A DNA stretch of 64,000 nt from Euzebyella saccharophila (GTDB taxonomy: Bacteria > Bacteroidota > Bacteroidia > Flavobacteriales > Flavobacteriaceae), in contig NZ_JACYFJ010000002.1 in the NCBI RefSeq assembly GCF_014855495.1, forward strand, positions 558,001 through 622,000, in the 5' to 3' direction. Shown here piece after piece: positions 8,713 to 18,900 of this stretch. Below the pieces are notes generated by a model. That model did no database searches. It was not told the DNA's origin and was given only the letters and a program-made list of their open reading frames with translations. A program made the translations under genes and the position numbers. Numbering within the stretch: the stretch's first letter is position 1; each line of letters begins with the position of its first letter.

Positions 8713-8744
8713 AAAAAAGCGTCCTAATTAAGGACGCTTTTTTT
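8713..8744. terminator. Bidirectional terminator (fad operon / GH15 gene)
   Basis: A 13-bp stem with GCGTCCT/AGGACGC core, 5-nt loop, A-run before and T-run after, between two convergent genes; it can serve both strands. Confidence 0.9.
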
Positions 8745-8771
8745 ATTTGTTCATTCATAATCGCTAGTTAC

Positions 8772-10574
8772 TTACTCTCTCATAGATTCTAAAATCTTTT
8801 CGTCACTATGCTTATTCGAGAAATTAATGGCGCATTCAATAAGGGCCAAATGCGAATATGCCTGTGGGAAATTACCCAATAAACGCTTGGTCTTAAAATC
8901 AATGTCTTCACTGAAAAGACCAAGATGATTGCTGTAACTCAAAAGTCTATCAAAATACTCCATCGCCTTTTCTTCTTGACCTATCTTAAAAAGACTGTTC
9001 ACAAACCAAAAAGTACAAACGGTGAATGATGAGGACGGAAGTCCAAAGTCATCTTCATTTTTATATCTGTATAACAATCCGTCGTTACTCAACTCCCGTT
9101 CAATAGCTTCTACCGTACTTACATATTTTTCGTGTTTGGCATCAATACAACCGTACGACTCCATCAATAACACCGATGCATCTAAGTGTTTGGACCCATA
9201 AGACTGCGTAAAGGCCTGTACTTCTTCATTCCAAGCATTTTCATAAATATCTGCCCAAATTTCATCCCTTAAAGGCTTCCATTTTTCAATTTTATGGTGT
9301 TTGTTGAAAATTTTGGCCACTTTTATTGCCCTATCAATGGCCGTCCAGCATAAAACCTTCGAAAAGGTGAAATGGCGATCTTCGGACCTAAATTCCCAAA
9401 TACCTTTATCAGCTTCTTTCCAATGCTTATCAACAATCCAAACAATGCCTTTGGTAATACTCCAAATATCCTCTCCATTGGCAATATCTGTACTGAACTT
9501 ATGTAGATTTTCATAAATGACATCCATAAGAATACCGTAAATATCATTTTGCCTTTGGATATAGGCTGCATTACCTACTCTTACGGGCTTTGAGCCTTCG
9601 TATCCACTTAAATGGTCAAGGGTTTCTTCGGTCAGTTTTTTCTCTTTATTGATTCCGTACATAATCTGTAGCTTTTCATCCTTATCCGGAATCAAATCAA
9701 TAATAAACTGAAGGTATCTTTTGGCCACATTTTTATGTCCCAATTCGCTAACCACCTTTACGACCATAGAGGCATCCCTAATCCAACAAAAACGATAATC
9801 CCAATTACGTACCTCACCTATGGTTTCGGGTAATGAAGTAGTCGCTGCCGCAAGAACGGCCCCTGTTTTATCGTAACTGAGGAGTTTTAGGGTAATGGCA
9901 CTCCTACTAATTTCAGCATTGTACTTCCTGTAATTTGGGGTGTTATTGCTCCAGTTCAACCAATACACCTTGGTTCTTTCCAAGTCTAGATATACCTTTT
10001 CGGTATTGGGAAGAAGTATTTTTTCATTGTAGCCCAATAAAAAATAGCCATCCTCGGTAATTTCAATTTCGCGACCTTCTACAACCGCATTTTTGTTGAA
10101 GGAAGTATATAAAAAAACTGTGTCGAATTTCTCCGCGTGGGTAAGGCTCGCAATAAAGTTATGTTTTACGTAAGTTTTGGTCTCCCCTATGGCATATTCC
10201 AATTTGGGGTCATATAGAACTTTAACCTTAGGCTTTCCGGAGATATATTTTATGAACCGTACGATTTCGGGAGGTGAATGATAACCTCCGGCGGTAAGAT
10301 GGTAACGGGGCATAAAATCATACACTTCAAACACATCCTCCCCATTTTCATATTTGGTACATAAGATGGCCGTGTTTTCAACGTAGGTTTGGGTAATTTC
10401 GTAAGCTTCGTCTACTTCAAAACCGAAACTTCCACCTATTTTTTCGTCCAATAACTTGGCAAAAACAGATGAAGAATCAAATTCTGGCAAACAGCACCAA
10501 TCAACACTTCCCATTTTTGAAATTACTGCTGCACTCCTACAATTCCCTATAATTCCATAGTCTAAATTATCCAT
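8772..10574 (-). CDS. Glycoside hydrolase family 15 protein (glucoamylase/trehalase type)
   Basis: A 600-residue protein with the bacterial GH15 layout: N-terminal beta-sandwich domain starting NLDYGIIGNCRSAAVI, then an alpha/alpha barrel from about residue 235. Motifs seen are the WDYRFCWIRDAS segment, E394 in GIWEFR as the likely general acid, and the FPQAYSHLALIE segment near 570 carrying the likely catalytic base. There is no signal peptide, so it is cytosolic. Characterised relatives hydrolyse alpha-glucans or trehalose. Being divergent from the trehalose-6-phosphate synthase/phosphatase gene (102 bp between starts) favours a trehalase, but the substrate is an inference. Confidence 0.88.
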   Translation of the reverse strand: MDNLDYGIIGNCRSAAVISKMGSVDWCCLPEFDSSSVFAKLLDEKIGGSFGFEVDEAYEITQTYVENTAILCTKYENGEDVFEVYDFMPRYHLTAGGYHSPPEIVRFIKYISGKPKVKVLYDPKLEYAIGETKTYVKHNFIASLTHAEKFDTVFLYTSFNKNAVVEGREIEITEDGYFLLGYNEKILLPNTEKVYLDLERTKVYWLNWSNNTPNYRKYNAEISRSAITLKLLSYDKTGAVLAAATTSLPETIGEVRNWDYRFCWIRDASMVVKVVSELGHKNVAKRYLQFIIDLIPDKDEKLQIMYGINKEKKLTEETLDHLSGYEGSKPVRVGNAAYIQRQNDIYGILMDVIYENLHKFSTDIANGEDIWSITKGIVWIVDKHWKEADKGIWEFRSEDRHFTFSKVLCWTAIDRAIKVAKIFNKHHKIEKWKPLRDEIWADIYENAWNEEVQAFTQSYGSKHLDASVLLMESYGCIDAKHEKYVSTVEAIERELSNDGLLYRYKNEDDFGLPSSSFTVCTFWFVNSLFKIGQEEKAMEYFDRLLSYSNHLGLFSEDIDFKTKRLLGNFPQAYSHLALIECAINFSNKHSDEKILESMRE

Positions 10575-10676
10575 TCAATAAAATTGTTGATTCATATGGG
10601 CATTGAATTGTTATTGCCCTTCTTTTTCACGAAATTTAGAGAAATAAACATCAAAACAAAGCAAAAAAACCAATTT

Positions 10677-12884
10677 ATGGGCAAAACTATCATAATCTCA
10701 AATAGACTACCCGTTCAGTTACAAATTAGCAACGGAGATATAACCGCAATTCCAAGTGTAGGAGGTCTAGCTACCGGAATGAAATCTGTGCATTCTGGAG
10801 GCGATAGTTTATGGATAGGTTGGAGCGGACTTACCAATGAGGAAATACCCAAAGAATTATCGCCAAAAATAGATGCTGCCTTAAAAGAACACGGCTCTTC
10901 AAGGGTAAACCTAACAGAAAAAGAAGTAGATGGCTTTTACTATGGATTTAGCAATCGAACCATATGGCCCCTTTTTCATTATTTTTTAGAGTATTCCGAG
11001 TTTGAATTACAGAACTGGGAGATTTATAAAAGTGTAAACCAAAAATTTGCGGATGCCATTATTGAGGCTGCCGATGATGATGATACCATTTGGATCCATG
11101 ACTACCAACTAATGTTGGTACCGCAGATGGTCCGGGAACAGAAACCTGATATTTCTATAGGATTCTTTTTACACATTCCATTCCCTTCCTTTGAGATTTT
11201 TAGGACGTTACCCTGGAGGGAAAAAATCCTGGAAGGTCTATTAGGATCAGATTTAATAGGTTTTCACACCTATGACTATGAGCGTCACTTTTTAAGTTCG
11301 GTACGCAGACTTTTGGGGCTCGATGTTAGTTTTAATGATATTTATTCTGATGAGCGGGTTATTAAGGTAGATTCGTTTCCTATGGGTATCGATTACAAAA
11401 AATTCAGTGAGGCGGCGAAAAAGAACGAAGATACCGCACCTGAAGACCTCTCAGAATTGCAACGCCGTTTGTATAATCATAAAGAATCAACGGCAGACGC
11501 CAAATTTTTCCTATCCATAGACCGTTTGGATTATACTAAGGGAATTGCAAAAAGGCTGAATGCTTTTGAATATTTCCTCAATAAATATCCGGAATACAAG
11601 GAGAAAGTAAGACTGATTATCTTGGCTGTACCTTCCCGTTCCAATGTACCTCAATATCAATTATTGAAAAGAGAAGTAGATGAATTGGTAGGCCGTATCA
11701 ATGGAGAGTTTTCTACAGTGAGCTGGACGCCCATTTGGTACTTTTATCGTTCCATGCCGTTTGAAAATCTTATCGACCTCTATACCACTTGCGATATTGC
11801 GTGGTTAACGCCAATTCGCGATGGTATGAACCTAGTTGCCAAAGAATATATTGCTACAAGAACGGATAAAACGGGAGTGCTTATTCTTAGTGAGATGGCA
11901 GGTTCCGCCAATGAGATGAACGAAGCGATGCTCGTAAACCCAAACAATTTTGAGCAAACGGCAGATGCTCTAAAAGAGGCCATTAACATGCCGAAAGAAG
12001 AACAGATAGAGCGCAATTCCATTCTGCAAAAAAGGTTGGAGCGCTATAACGTTGAAAAATGGGCCAATGATTTTATGAGTTCACTGTTAGACCAGAAAAG
12101 CAAGGATCACAGCCACGTAGCCAGAAGACTTTCAGTAGATTTGATGGATACCATTATCGACTCCTATAAATCATCCAGTAAGAGGTTACTATTTATTGAT
12201 TACGATGGTACCCTTGCCGGTTTTCACAAGGACCCACAAAAAGCAGCTCCCGACGAAGAACTCTACGAATTGTTGGATAACCTCAATAATCAAAAAGATA
12301 CCGAAATGTTCTTAATCAGTGGTAGGGACAAGGAGACCTTTACCAAATGGTTCTTGCACAAGAAGTATAATATGATTGTGGAGCACGGAGTATGGATTTC
12401 AAGAGATGGGGAAGAGTTTAAGATGCTCGAAAACGTTAAAAAAGACTGGATGGAAAAAATTCTTCCAGTATTGGAATCTTTTGTGGATCGCACCCCAGGA
12501 AGTTTTATCGAAGAAAAAAATTACTCCTTGGCCTGGCATTACCGTAATACCGATCCTGATTTTGGCCAAAAAAGAGCTTCAGAACTCAATACGGTACTTA
12601 CGAGTCTTATAGGAACGGATGACCTTAGTGTGCTTAACGGTAATAAGGTAATGGAAATCAAAAGCAGCAATGTGAACAAAGGTAGGGCTGCCATGAGAAT
12701 GTATGCCGAAGAACAATACGAGTTTGTATTCGCCATTGGAGATGATTGGACCGATGAATTTATGTTTATGGAACTACCGGAAGATTCTATTACCGTGAAG
12801 GTAGGTAGACAAAAAACCAATGCGCGTTACTATGTAGATAGTATTAAAAACGTTCGGGCTTTATTAAGCCGATTTGTTTATTAG
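10677..12884 (+). CDS. Bifunctional trehalose-6-phosphate synthase/phosphatase
   Basis: A 735-residue fusion that makes trehalose from UDP-glucose and glucose-6-phosphate. Residues 1-490 are a GT20 synthase: IISNRLPVQ at the N-terminus, WIHDYQLMLVPQ, LHIPFPSFEIFRTLPWRE, and an RDGMNLVAKEY donor-site motif. Residues 500-735 are a HAD-type phosphatase with D508 and D510 in DYDGTLAGF and a late GDDWTDEFMF motif. Both halves keep their key residues, so both activities are expected. I chose the ATG at 10677 because it directly precedes the conserved core; an upstream ATG at 10584 would add 31 unrelated residues. A terminator follows the gene. Confidence 0.94.
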   Translation: MGKTIIISNRLPVQLQISNGDITAIPSVGGLATGMKSVHSGGDSLWIGWSGLTNEEIPKELSPKIDAALKEHGSSRVNLTEKEVDGFYYGFSNRTIWPLFHYFLEYSEFELQNWEIYKSVNQKFADAIIEAADDDDTIWIHDYQLMLVPQMVREQKPDISIGFFLHIPFPSFEIFRTLPWREKILEGLLGSDLIGFHTYDYERHFLSSVRRLLGLDVSFNDIYSDERVIKVDSFPMGIDYKKFSEAAKKNEDTAPEDLSELQRRLYNHKESTADAKFFLSIDRLDYTKGIAKRLNAFEYFLNKYPEYKEKVRLIILAVPSRSNVPQYQLLKREVDELVGRINGEFSTVSWTPIWYFYRSMPFENLIDLYTTCDIAWLTPIRDGMNLVAKEYIATRTDKTGVLILSEMAGSANEMNEAMLVNPNNFEQTADALKEAINMPKEEQIERNSILQKRLERYNVEKWANDFMSSLLDQKSKDHSHVARRLSVDLMDTIIDSYKSSSKRLLFIDYDGTLAGFHKDPQKAAPDEELYELLDNLNNQKDTEMFLISGRDKETFTKWFLHKKYNMIVEHGVWISRDGEEFKMLENVKKDWMEKILPVLESFVDRTPGSFIEEKNYSLAWHYRNTDPDFGQKRASELNTVLTSLIGTDDLSVLNGNKVMEIKSSNVNKGRAAMRMYAEEQYEFVFAIGDDWTDEFMFMELPEDSITVKVGRQKTNARYYVDSIKNVRALLSRFVY

Positions 12885-12902
12885 ACACTAAAAACTTGAT
12901 GC

Positions 12903-12938
12903 AAATAGCCTTCCGAAAAATGGAAGGCTATTTTTTTA
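12903..12938 (+). terminator. Rho-independent terminator after the trehalose synthase gene
   Basis: AAATAGCCTTCC pairs with GGAAGGCTATTT around a short loop, followed by a T-run. Confidence 0.9.
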
Positions 12939-13014
12939 AATTGAAAGGTTTCATATTGTAATATATTCAGCAGATTGCGACCAAATATCCATCAAAAGGG
13001 GACAAACCCCTTGT

Positions 13015-14208
13015 ATGAAATCAGTACTGCTAAAAAATTACCACTTGAAACCCAAACCATACATTCTTCCCATCATAATTATTGCCCAATTTGCCTGCAC
13101 CTCCGTCTGGTTTGCAGGTAATTCCATTGTGACGGAATTGGCACAGGCAACGGGTTTTGGGGAAGAACTTAAAGGTTATATACTTTCTTCGGTGCAATTC
13201 GGATTCATATTGGGAACACTCACTTTTGCCCTTCTAATGATTGCCGACCGATTTTCGCCTTCCAGGGTGTTCTTGTTTTCCGCCCTTCTAGCTGCTTTAT
13301 GCAACGTATCGCTATTGCTTCCTGAACTTTCAAAAATGGTGTTGCTAAGCGCCCGATTTGGAACAGGTTTTTTCTTAGCAGGCATTTATCCCATAGGAAT
13401 GAAAATTGCTACGGACTACTATGAGAGTGGGCTGGGCAAGGCTCTAGGATATTTGGTTGGTGCGCTAGTTTTTGGTAAATCCCTACCCTACTTTATAAAA
13501 AGTCTAGATTTAGCTAGCTATACTTCGGTAGTACAATATACCTCTGGGTTCACGGTAGCTGGAGGAATTCTCCTCTGGGCCTTGGTCCCTGACGGACCTT
13601 TTAGAAAACAGAGTAAAAAGTTGAATTTAAAGGCTGGACCTGATTTATTTAAAATTACATCCTACCGAAAGGCGGCCTTTGGTTATTTTGGGCACATGTG
13701 GGAACTGTATGCTTTCTGGGCTTTTATTCCGTTCGCCATGTATTCCTATCTCAAAATGAATCAAATTACATTGCCCGTATCCGTTTTATCTGCCGTTGCC
13801 ATTGCTATTGGTGGCGTATCCTGCATTTTTGGAGGATATCTTTCCCAAAGTTATTCCAGCAAAAAAGTAGCCTATTTTTCTTTATGGATATCGGGATTAT
13901 GTTGTTTGCTTTCGCCGTTTATTTTCTTTTTACCCACATGGATTTTTATGCTGTTCTTCGGTATTTGGGGCATGGCCGTTACGGCAGACTCTCCCCAGTT
14001 TTCAAGTATGGTAGCCTCTACGGTAACTTCAGAAATGAAGGGAACCGCCTTGGTATTGGTCAATTGTATCGGCTTTGCCATCAGCATCTTCAGTATTGAA
14101 CTACTATCTTACCTTACCACGGTCATTCCCGCATACTTCGTATTTTTGGTCTTGGCCCTAGGTCCTATTTTCGGGCTGCTTCAATTTAGAAAAATGCAAA
14201 CGAACTAA
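13015..14208 (+). CDS. MFS transporter
   Basis: A 397-residue, strongly hydrophobic protein with about 12 predicted transmembrane segments in two halves, typical of the major facilitator superfamily. An RFSPSRVFL turn after helix 2 fits the usual MFS loop between helices 2 and 3. It should sit in the inner membrane. The substrate cannot be read from the sequence. The next gene (M1 peptidase) starts 3 bp after its stop, so the two are likely translated from one mRNA. Confidence 0.85.
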   Translation: MKSVLLKNYHLKPKPYILPIIIIAQFACTSVWFAGNSIVTELAQATGFGEELKGYILSSVQFGFILGTLTFALLMIADRFSPSRVFLFSALLAALCNVSLLLPELSKMVLLSARFGTGFFLAGIYPIGMKIATDYYESGLGKALGYLVGALVFGKSLPYFIKSLDLASYTSVVQYTSGFTVAGGILLWALVPDGPFRKQSKKLNLKAGPDLFKITSYRKAAFGYFGHMWELYAFWAFIPFAMYSYLKMNQITLPVSVLSAVAIAIGGVSCIFGGYLSQSYSSKKVAYFSLWISGLCCLLSPFIFFLPTWIFMLFFGIWGMAVTADSPQFSSMVASTVTSEMKGTALVLVNCIGFAISIFSIELLSYLTTVIPAYFVFLVLALGPIFGLLQFRKMQTN

Positions 14209-14211
14209 TTT

Positions 14212-15834
14212 ATGAAACTGAAACTAACCCTCTTTTCCGCCTTCGCCTTGATTTACTTTTCACATCAAGCACAGGAATTTACAGAGCAAGATACCCTAAG
14301 GGGCAGCATCACCCCTGAACGCGCTTGGTGGGACCTTACTTTTTACGATTTATACGTAGATGTAGATGCGGATGAAAAATTTATTTCAGGAAGCAACATT
14401 ATTCGGTATAAAGTACTTGAACCACACCAAAAACTTCAGGTTGATTTACAACCTCCCATGAAAATTGAAAAAGTAACTCAGAACGGGAAGTCCTTAAATG
14501 TGGTTTCCAACGGAAATGCGCATTTCGTGGAATTAATCGAAAAACATAACAAAGGGGACGAAAATGAAATAAAAGTCCATTTTTCCGGAAAGCCTAAAGA
14601 AGCGGTAAGAGCACCTTGGGACGGTGGTTTTTCTTGGAAAAAAGATAAGAATGGGAAGCATTTTATAGCCACCTCCAATCAAGGTTTAGGCGCTAGCGTT
14701 TGGTGGCCTAATAAAGACCATATGTACGATGAAGTGGACAGTATGAACATTCGCATCAAAGCTCCTAAAGGGCTTATGGATGTGTCCAATGGCCAATTAA
14801 TCAAAGTAGATGAAAATTCAAATACCTACCATTGGTCAGTTGTCAACCCTATCAACAATTACGGAGTAAATATTAATATTGGCGACTATGTTCATTTTGA
14901 GGAAACTTTTGAAGGCGAAAAAGGAGATTTACAAATGGACTATTACGTGTTCTCCTATAATTTGGAAAAGGCGAAAGAACATTTTAAGGATGCTCCTAAA
15001 ATGATGAAAGCTTTTGAACATTGGTTTGGCCCCTACCCTTTTTATGAAGATGGTTTTAAATTAGTGGAGGTGCCTTATTTAGGAATGGAACACCAAAGTT
15101 CTGTCACTTACGGAAATCAATATAAAAAAGGGTATTTGGGCAGAGACCTCTCTGGGACGGGTTGGGGACTTAAGTTTGATTTTATCATCATTCATGAAGC
15201 CGGTCATGAGTGGTTTGCGAATAATATTACCTACAAAGACATTGCGGACATGTGGGTACATGAGGGATTTACGGCCTACTCCGAAAATATTTTTATCGAT
15301 TACTACCATGGTAAAGAAGCCGCTGCGGATTACGTGATAGGCACCCGAGCCAATATTCAGAACGACAAACCTATAATTGGTCCCTACGGAGTCAACCAAA
15401 GAGGCAGTGGCGATATGTACTATAAAGGAGCCAATATGCTTCATACCATTAGATATTTAATAGGTGACGATGAAAAATGGAGGCAAATTTTACGCGGGCT
15501 CAACAAAGAGTTTTATCATAAAACTGTAACTACCGAAGAGATTGAAAACTACCTTACCGAGCATTCAGGATTGGATTTATCTAAGGTTTTCGACCAGTAT
15601 TTAAGAACCACCAAAATTCCTGTTTTAGAATATCAAATCACCCATAACGGCTTTAGATATAGATATAACAATGTGGTGGATGGCTTTGAAATGCCTCTAA
15701 AAATAAAAGTTGGAAATAAAGAGTTAGAATTAAAACCTACTGCCCAATGGGCGGAAATGAAAGTTAACAATGAAAAAATATCCAATCTTGAGGTGGATCG
15801 AAATTACTATGTGGAATCCAAAAAGTGGAATTAA
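14212..15834 (+). CDS. M1 family metallopeptidase (exported)
   Basis: A 540-residue zinc aminopeptidase of the M1 (gluzincin) family. An N-terminal signal peptide (KLTLFSAFALIYFSHQAQ) indicates export. The zinc site is complete: H328-E329-x-x-H332, with the third ligand E351 18 residues later (WVHEGF). The exopeptidase substrate motif appears as GMEHQS near residue 289, a variant of GAMEN. At 540 residues it lacks the large C-terminal helical domain of PepN-type enzymes, as in several Bacteroidota relatives. It follows the MFS gene by 3 bp, which suggests linked peptide breakdown and transport, though this is an inference. Confidence 0.92.
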   Translation: MKLKLTLFSAFALIYFSHQAQEFTEQDTLRGSITPERAWWDLTFYDLYVDVDADEKFISGSNIIRYKVLEPHQKLQVDLQPPMKIEKVTQNGKSLNVVSNGNAHFVELIEKHNKGDENEIKVHFSGKPKEAVRAPWDGGFSWKKDKNGKHFIATSNQGLGASVWWPNKDHMYDEVDSMNIRIKAPKGLMDVSNGQLIKVDENSNTYHWSVVNPINNYGVNINIGDYVHFEETFEGEKGDLQMDYYVFSYNLEKAKEHFKDAPKMMKAFEHWFGPYPFYEDGFKLVEVPYLGMEHQSSVTYGNQYKKGYLGRDLSGTGWGLKFDFIIIHEAGHEWFANNITYKDIADMWVHEGFTAYSENIFIDYYHGKEAAADYVIGTRANIQNDKPIIGPYGVNQRGSGDMYYKGANMLHTIRYLIGDDEKWRQILRGLNKEFYHKTVTTEEIENYLTEHSGLDLSKVFDQYLRTTKIPVLEYQITHNGFRYRYNNVVDGFEMPLKIKVGNKELELKPTAQWAEMKVNNEKISNLEVDRNYYVESKKWN

Positions 15835-15856
15835 TCAGATATTATAAAAATCTATT

Positions 15857-15895
15857 AAAAAAGGGCCGATTTAAAATAAATCGGCCCTTTTTTAT
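15857..15895. terminator. Bidirectional terminator
   Basis: AAGGGCCGATTTA pairs with TAAATCGGCCCTT over a 3-nt loop, with A- and T-runs on the two sides, between convergent genes (M1 peptidase and ThuA fusion). Confidence 0.92.
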
Positions 15896-15915
15896 TCTCT
15901 GCGATTGTATTGAAT

Positions 15916-18900
15916 TTACTTTCCCGTAAATTTTACGCCTGTAATGGCCATTTGAGGGGTAGCAACACCTTCTCGTGGTTTATACACAAAATATAGTTGT
16001 TCCGTTTTGGCATCTACGGGCTTGTTCAAGGGAATGGCTACTGCGCCACCCGGTTGTCCTGCCGCAGGGGCATCCATACTTCCTTGCCCCAATAATTCAC
16101 CATCTGGGGCATTGAGTCTTACCTCCATATCTATACCATCTTTGGGCGCCTCTTGCCAACCCGCTGTCACCATTGCCATTGAAACCCCATTTAAATCAAT
16201 ATTTTCCAGAGCAAACCATCCTTCTCCATCCGGTAATAACAGCATGTCCATTCCGTTAAAGGAAACAGGAGAAAAGCCTTGTGCTTTTGTTGATTCTTTA
16301 AAAGGAACAGTGCTTCCTTGCAAAGCAATAGATTGTACTCCCGTTAAAGGTTTTACGCCATTTTTACCTTTATCCGTATAACTGGCCGTAATAATCATAG
16401 CATTGTCGCTTGGTGATGGATTTGGAACAATAGTCCCCTCTAGAGGTAATGACTTCTCTTTTTTATCCGTATCTGCCAAGGACAGGATGTAGGCAGCAAT
16501 CTGCCTTGTTTCATCATCGGTAATATTAGGGTGAGCCGCCATGGCCGCTTCTCCCCAGACCCCGGAACCTCCTGAAACGATTTTCTTCTGTATGTACTTT
16601 GCCGCTCCACGGTCCTTTATATACTTAGCTGCGATTTCGCTGTAACTAGGTCCAATGGACTTTTCCGCTTCTTTATGGCAGGCTTTACAGTCCATACCCT
16701 GCGTTAACGCCTTACCTGTTACCGCAGCAGATACTTCTTGGTGTCCCAATGATTGATTCACTTGGTCTAGACCTTCCATATAGTCTACGGAAACAAAAAC
16801 ATTATCTAGATCAATATCTTCATCTCCATCAGGGTCGGAAACCATAACCTTATAATTTACAGGTGTTCCAGCTATAAAGAAGGTCGAATTACCTCCCTGC
16901 AAGTCGATGGTAATTTCAGGTCTTGAATTACCGGCCACTATGGTTTCTGCATTACTTTTGGAACTGGCTCCTTTATCGTCTTTCACTTCTACCGAAAGCT
17001 TAAATTCACCGTTTTTCTCATAGGTATAACTCAATTTAGGTTCGGAAGTTTCCTTAGTTTCTCCATTCCCTAAATCCCAAATATAACTGACGGCATCACC
17101 TTCTAAATCTTCCGCTTTAACCTCGGCGGTTACCTCGAACGGTAATTTCCCTGTGTGTTTTTCAACAATCAATTGATCGATCATTGGTGGACGGTTGCCT
17201 CCATTATATTCAATATAACTTAAGCCTGAATCATCATTTGCGGAGAACCAACCGCTACCATATTCCAAAAGGTAAATCTTACCGTCAGGCCCTAATTCCA
17301 TATCAATCAGGTTTCTTAACTGAATATCGGAGGCAAAAGGTTCCATTTTATTGAAAGTACCATCTTCAAAAAGACTTACAGCCATCATCCAACCTCGCAT
17401 CCATTCATAAATAATGGTCTTTCCATCATAATATGATGGCAATCCGCCGCCATCGGTATACATATCTGAATAGTACGTTGGTCCGGCCATGGCATTTCTT
17501 CCGCCACTACCTACTTGCGGAAATAAGGAAGTTTCAGCATACGGATAATAAATATAGGCAGGTTTGGTTGGTGGCAATTCTCTCAGACCAGTATTGAATT
17601 TAGAATCGTTGATTGGTTTTTCGGGATTGAACGCCTCTCCACTCTTACCGGTAGCATAATCATAATCGCGATAGGCGTAATTATTTCCAATAAACAAAGG
17701 CCATCCAAAATTACCGGCCTCCGTGGCCATATTCATTTCATCATAACCTCTAGGGCCACGGGTTTCCAAACTATCATTAGCAGCATCCGGCCCAACTTCA
17801 CCCCAAAAAAGGTTTCCATTTTTAGGATCTACAGAAATACGATAGGGGTTTCTATGGCCCATTGTATAAATTTCCGGTCTTGTTTTTTCGGTTCCCTCTG
17901 GAAATAGGTTCCCTTCCGGTATCTCATATGTACCGTCTTCTTTTACCTTAATTCTTAAAATCTTACCGCGTAAATCATTGGTATTACCAGAAGATCGTCG
18001 CGCATCATATTGTTCATGGTCTGGTAAATCGTTCAAGGGAGCAAAGCCACTGTTAATATATTTTACTCCTTTTTCATTGAAGGGTGTAGAATTATCCCCG
18101 GTAGAAAGATATAGTAACCCATCTCCCCCAAAGGCGATGGAACCACCCGTATGGCAGCAAATTTCACGTTGGGAATCCACATCTATAATAACTTGTTCGG
18201 ACTCCATATCAAAAACGCCATCTTGAAATTTGAAGCGAGAAAGTCTGTTGACCCACTTATCTCCTGTTGGGGCGTAATATGCGTATACCCAATGGTTATT
18301 AACATAATCTGGGTCTTTTTGTAGTCCCATCAAACCTTCTTCTGCGTTAACACCAGGTGTATTAAGCGTCTTGAAATAGACATCCAATTTCGCCACCTCT
18401 TTCATTTCTTCGGTTTCCGCATTAAAATGCAAGACTTCTCCCCTTCTTTGGGCAATTAATACATCGTGATTAGGCAGAATTGTCATTTCAGTGGGCTCAA
18501 AAAACTCACCTCCAACCAATTGTACTTTACTAAACCTATTGGAATCAGGCGGAAGTTGGGTGGTGGCCTTCGTATAATCCAAATTGTTATTTTCGCCAAT
18601 AGCGTATTTGATACCTCCCAAGACGTGCTTTAAAAATGCATCCTCCTGATAACTTTCCGATGTGTGGCCGGCACCAGTGTAAAAGGCCCTTCCCCCATCA
18701 TATTCGTGGTACCATGCAAAAGGATGGTTATCGCCATTTTTACCACCTTCGTAGGTAGATTCATCAACGGTCATGATTACATTCACATCTGGATTGATGT
18801 TCTTATAATTGTAAATTTCATCGTTACGGTGCCAAACCGAATCCTTAAAATGTTGGTTGGCAATGAAATTTTTGTCCTTGATAATAAAATCGGCTTCTGG

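Noticed and set aside
10575-10676. Hairpin GGGCA...TGCCC in the trehalose intergenic region
   Set aside because: The stem is only 5 bp with a 12-nt loop, too weak to call an operator or regulatory RNA.
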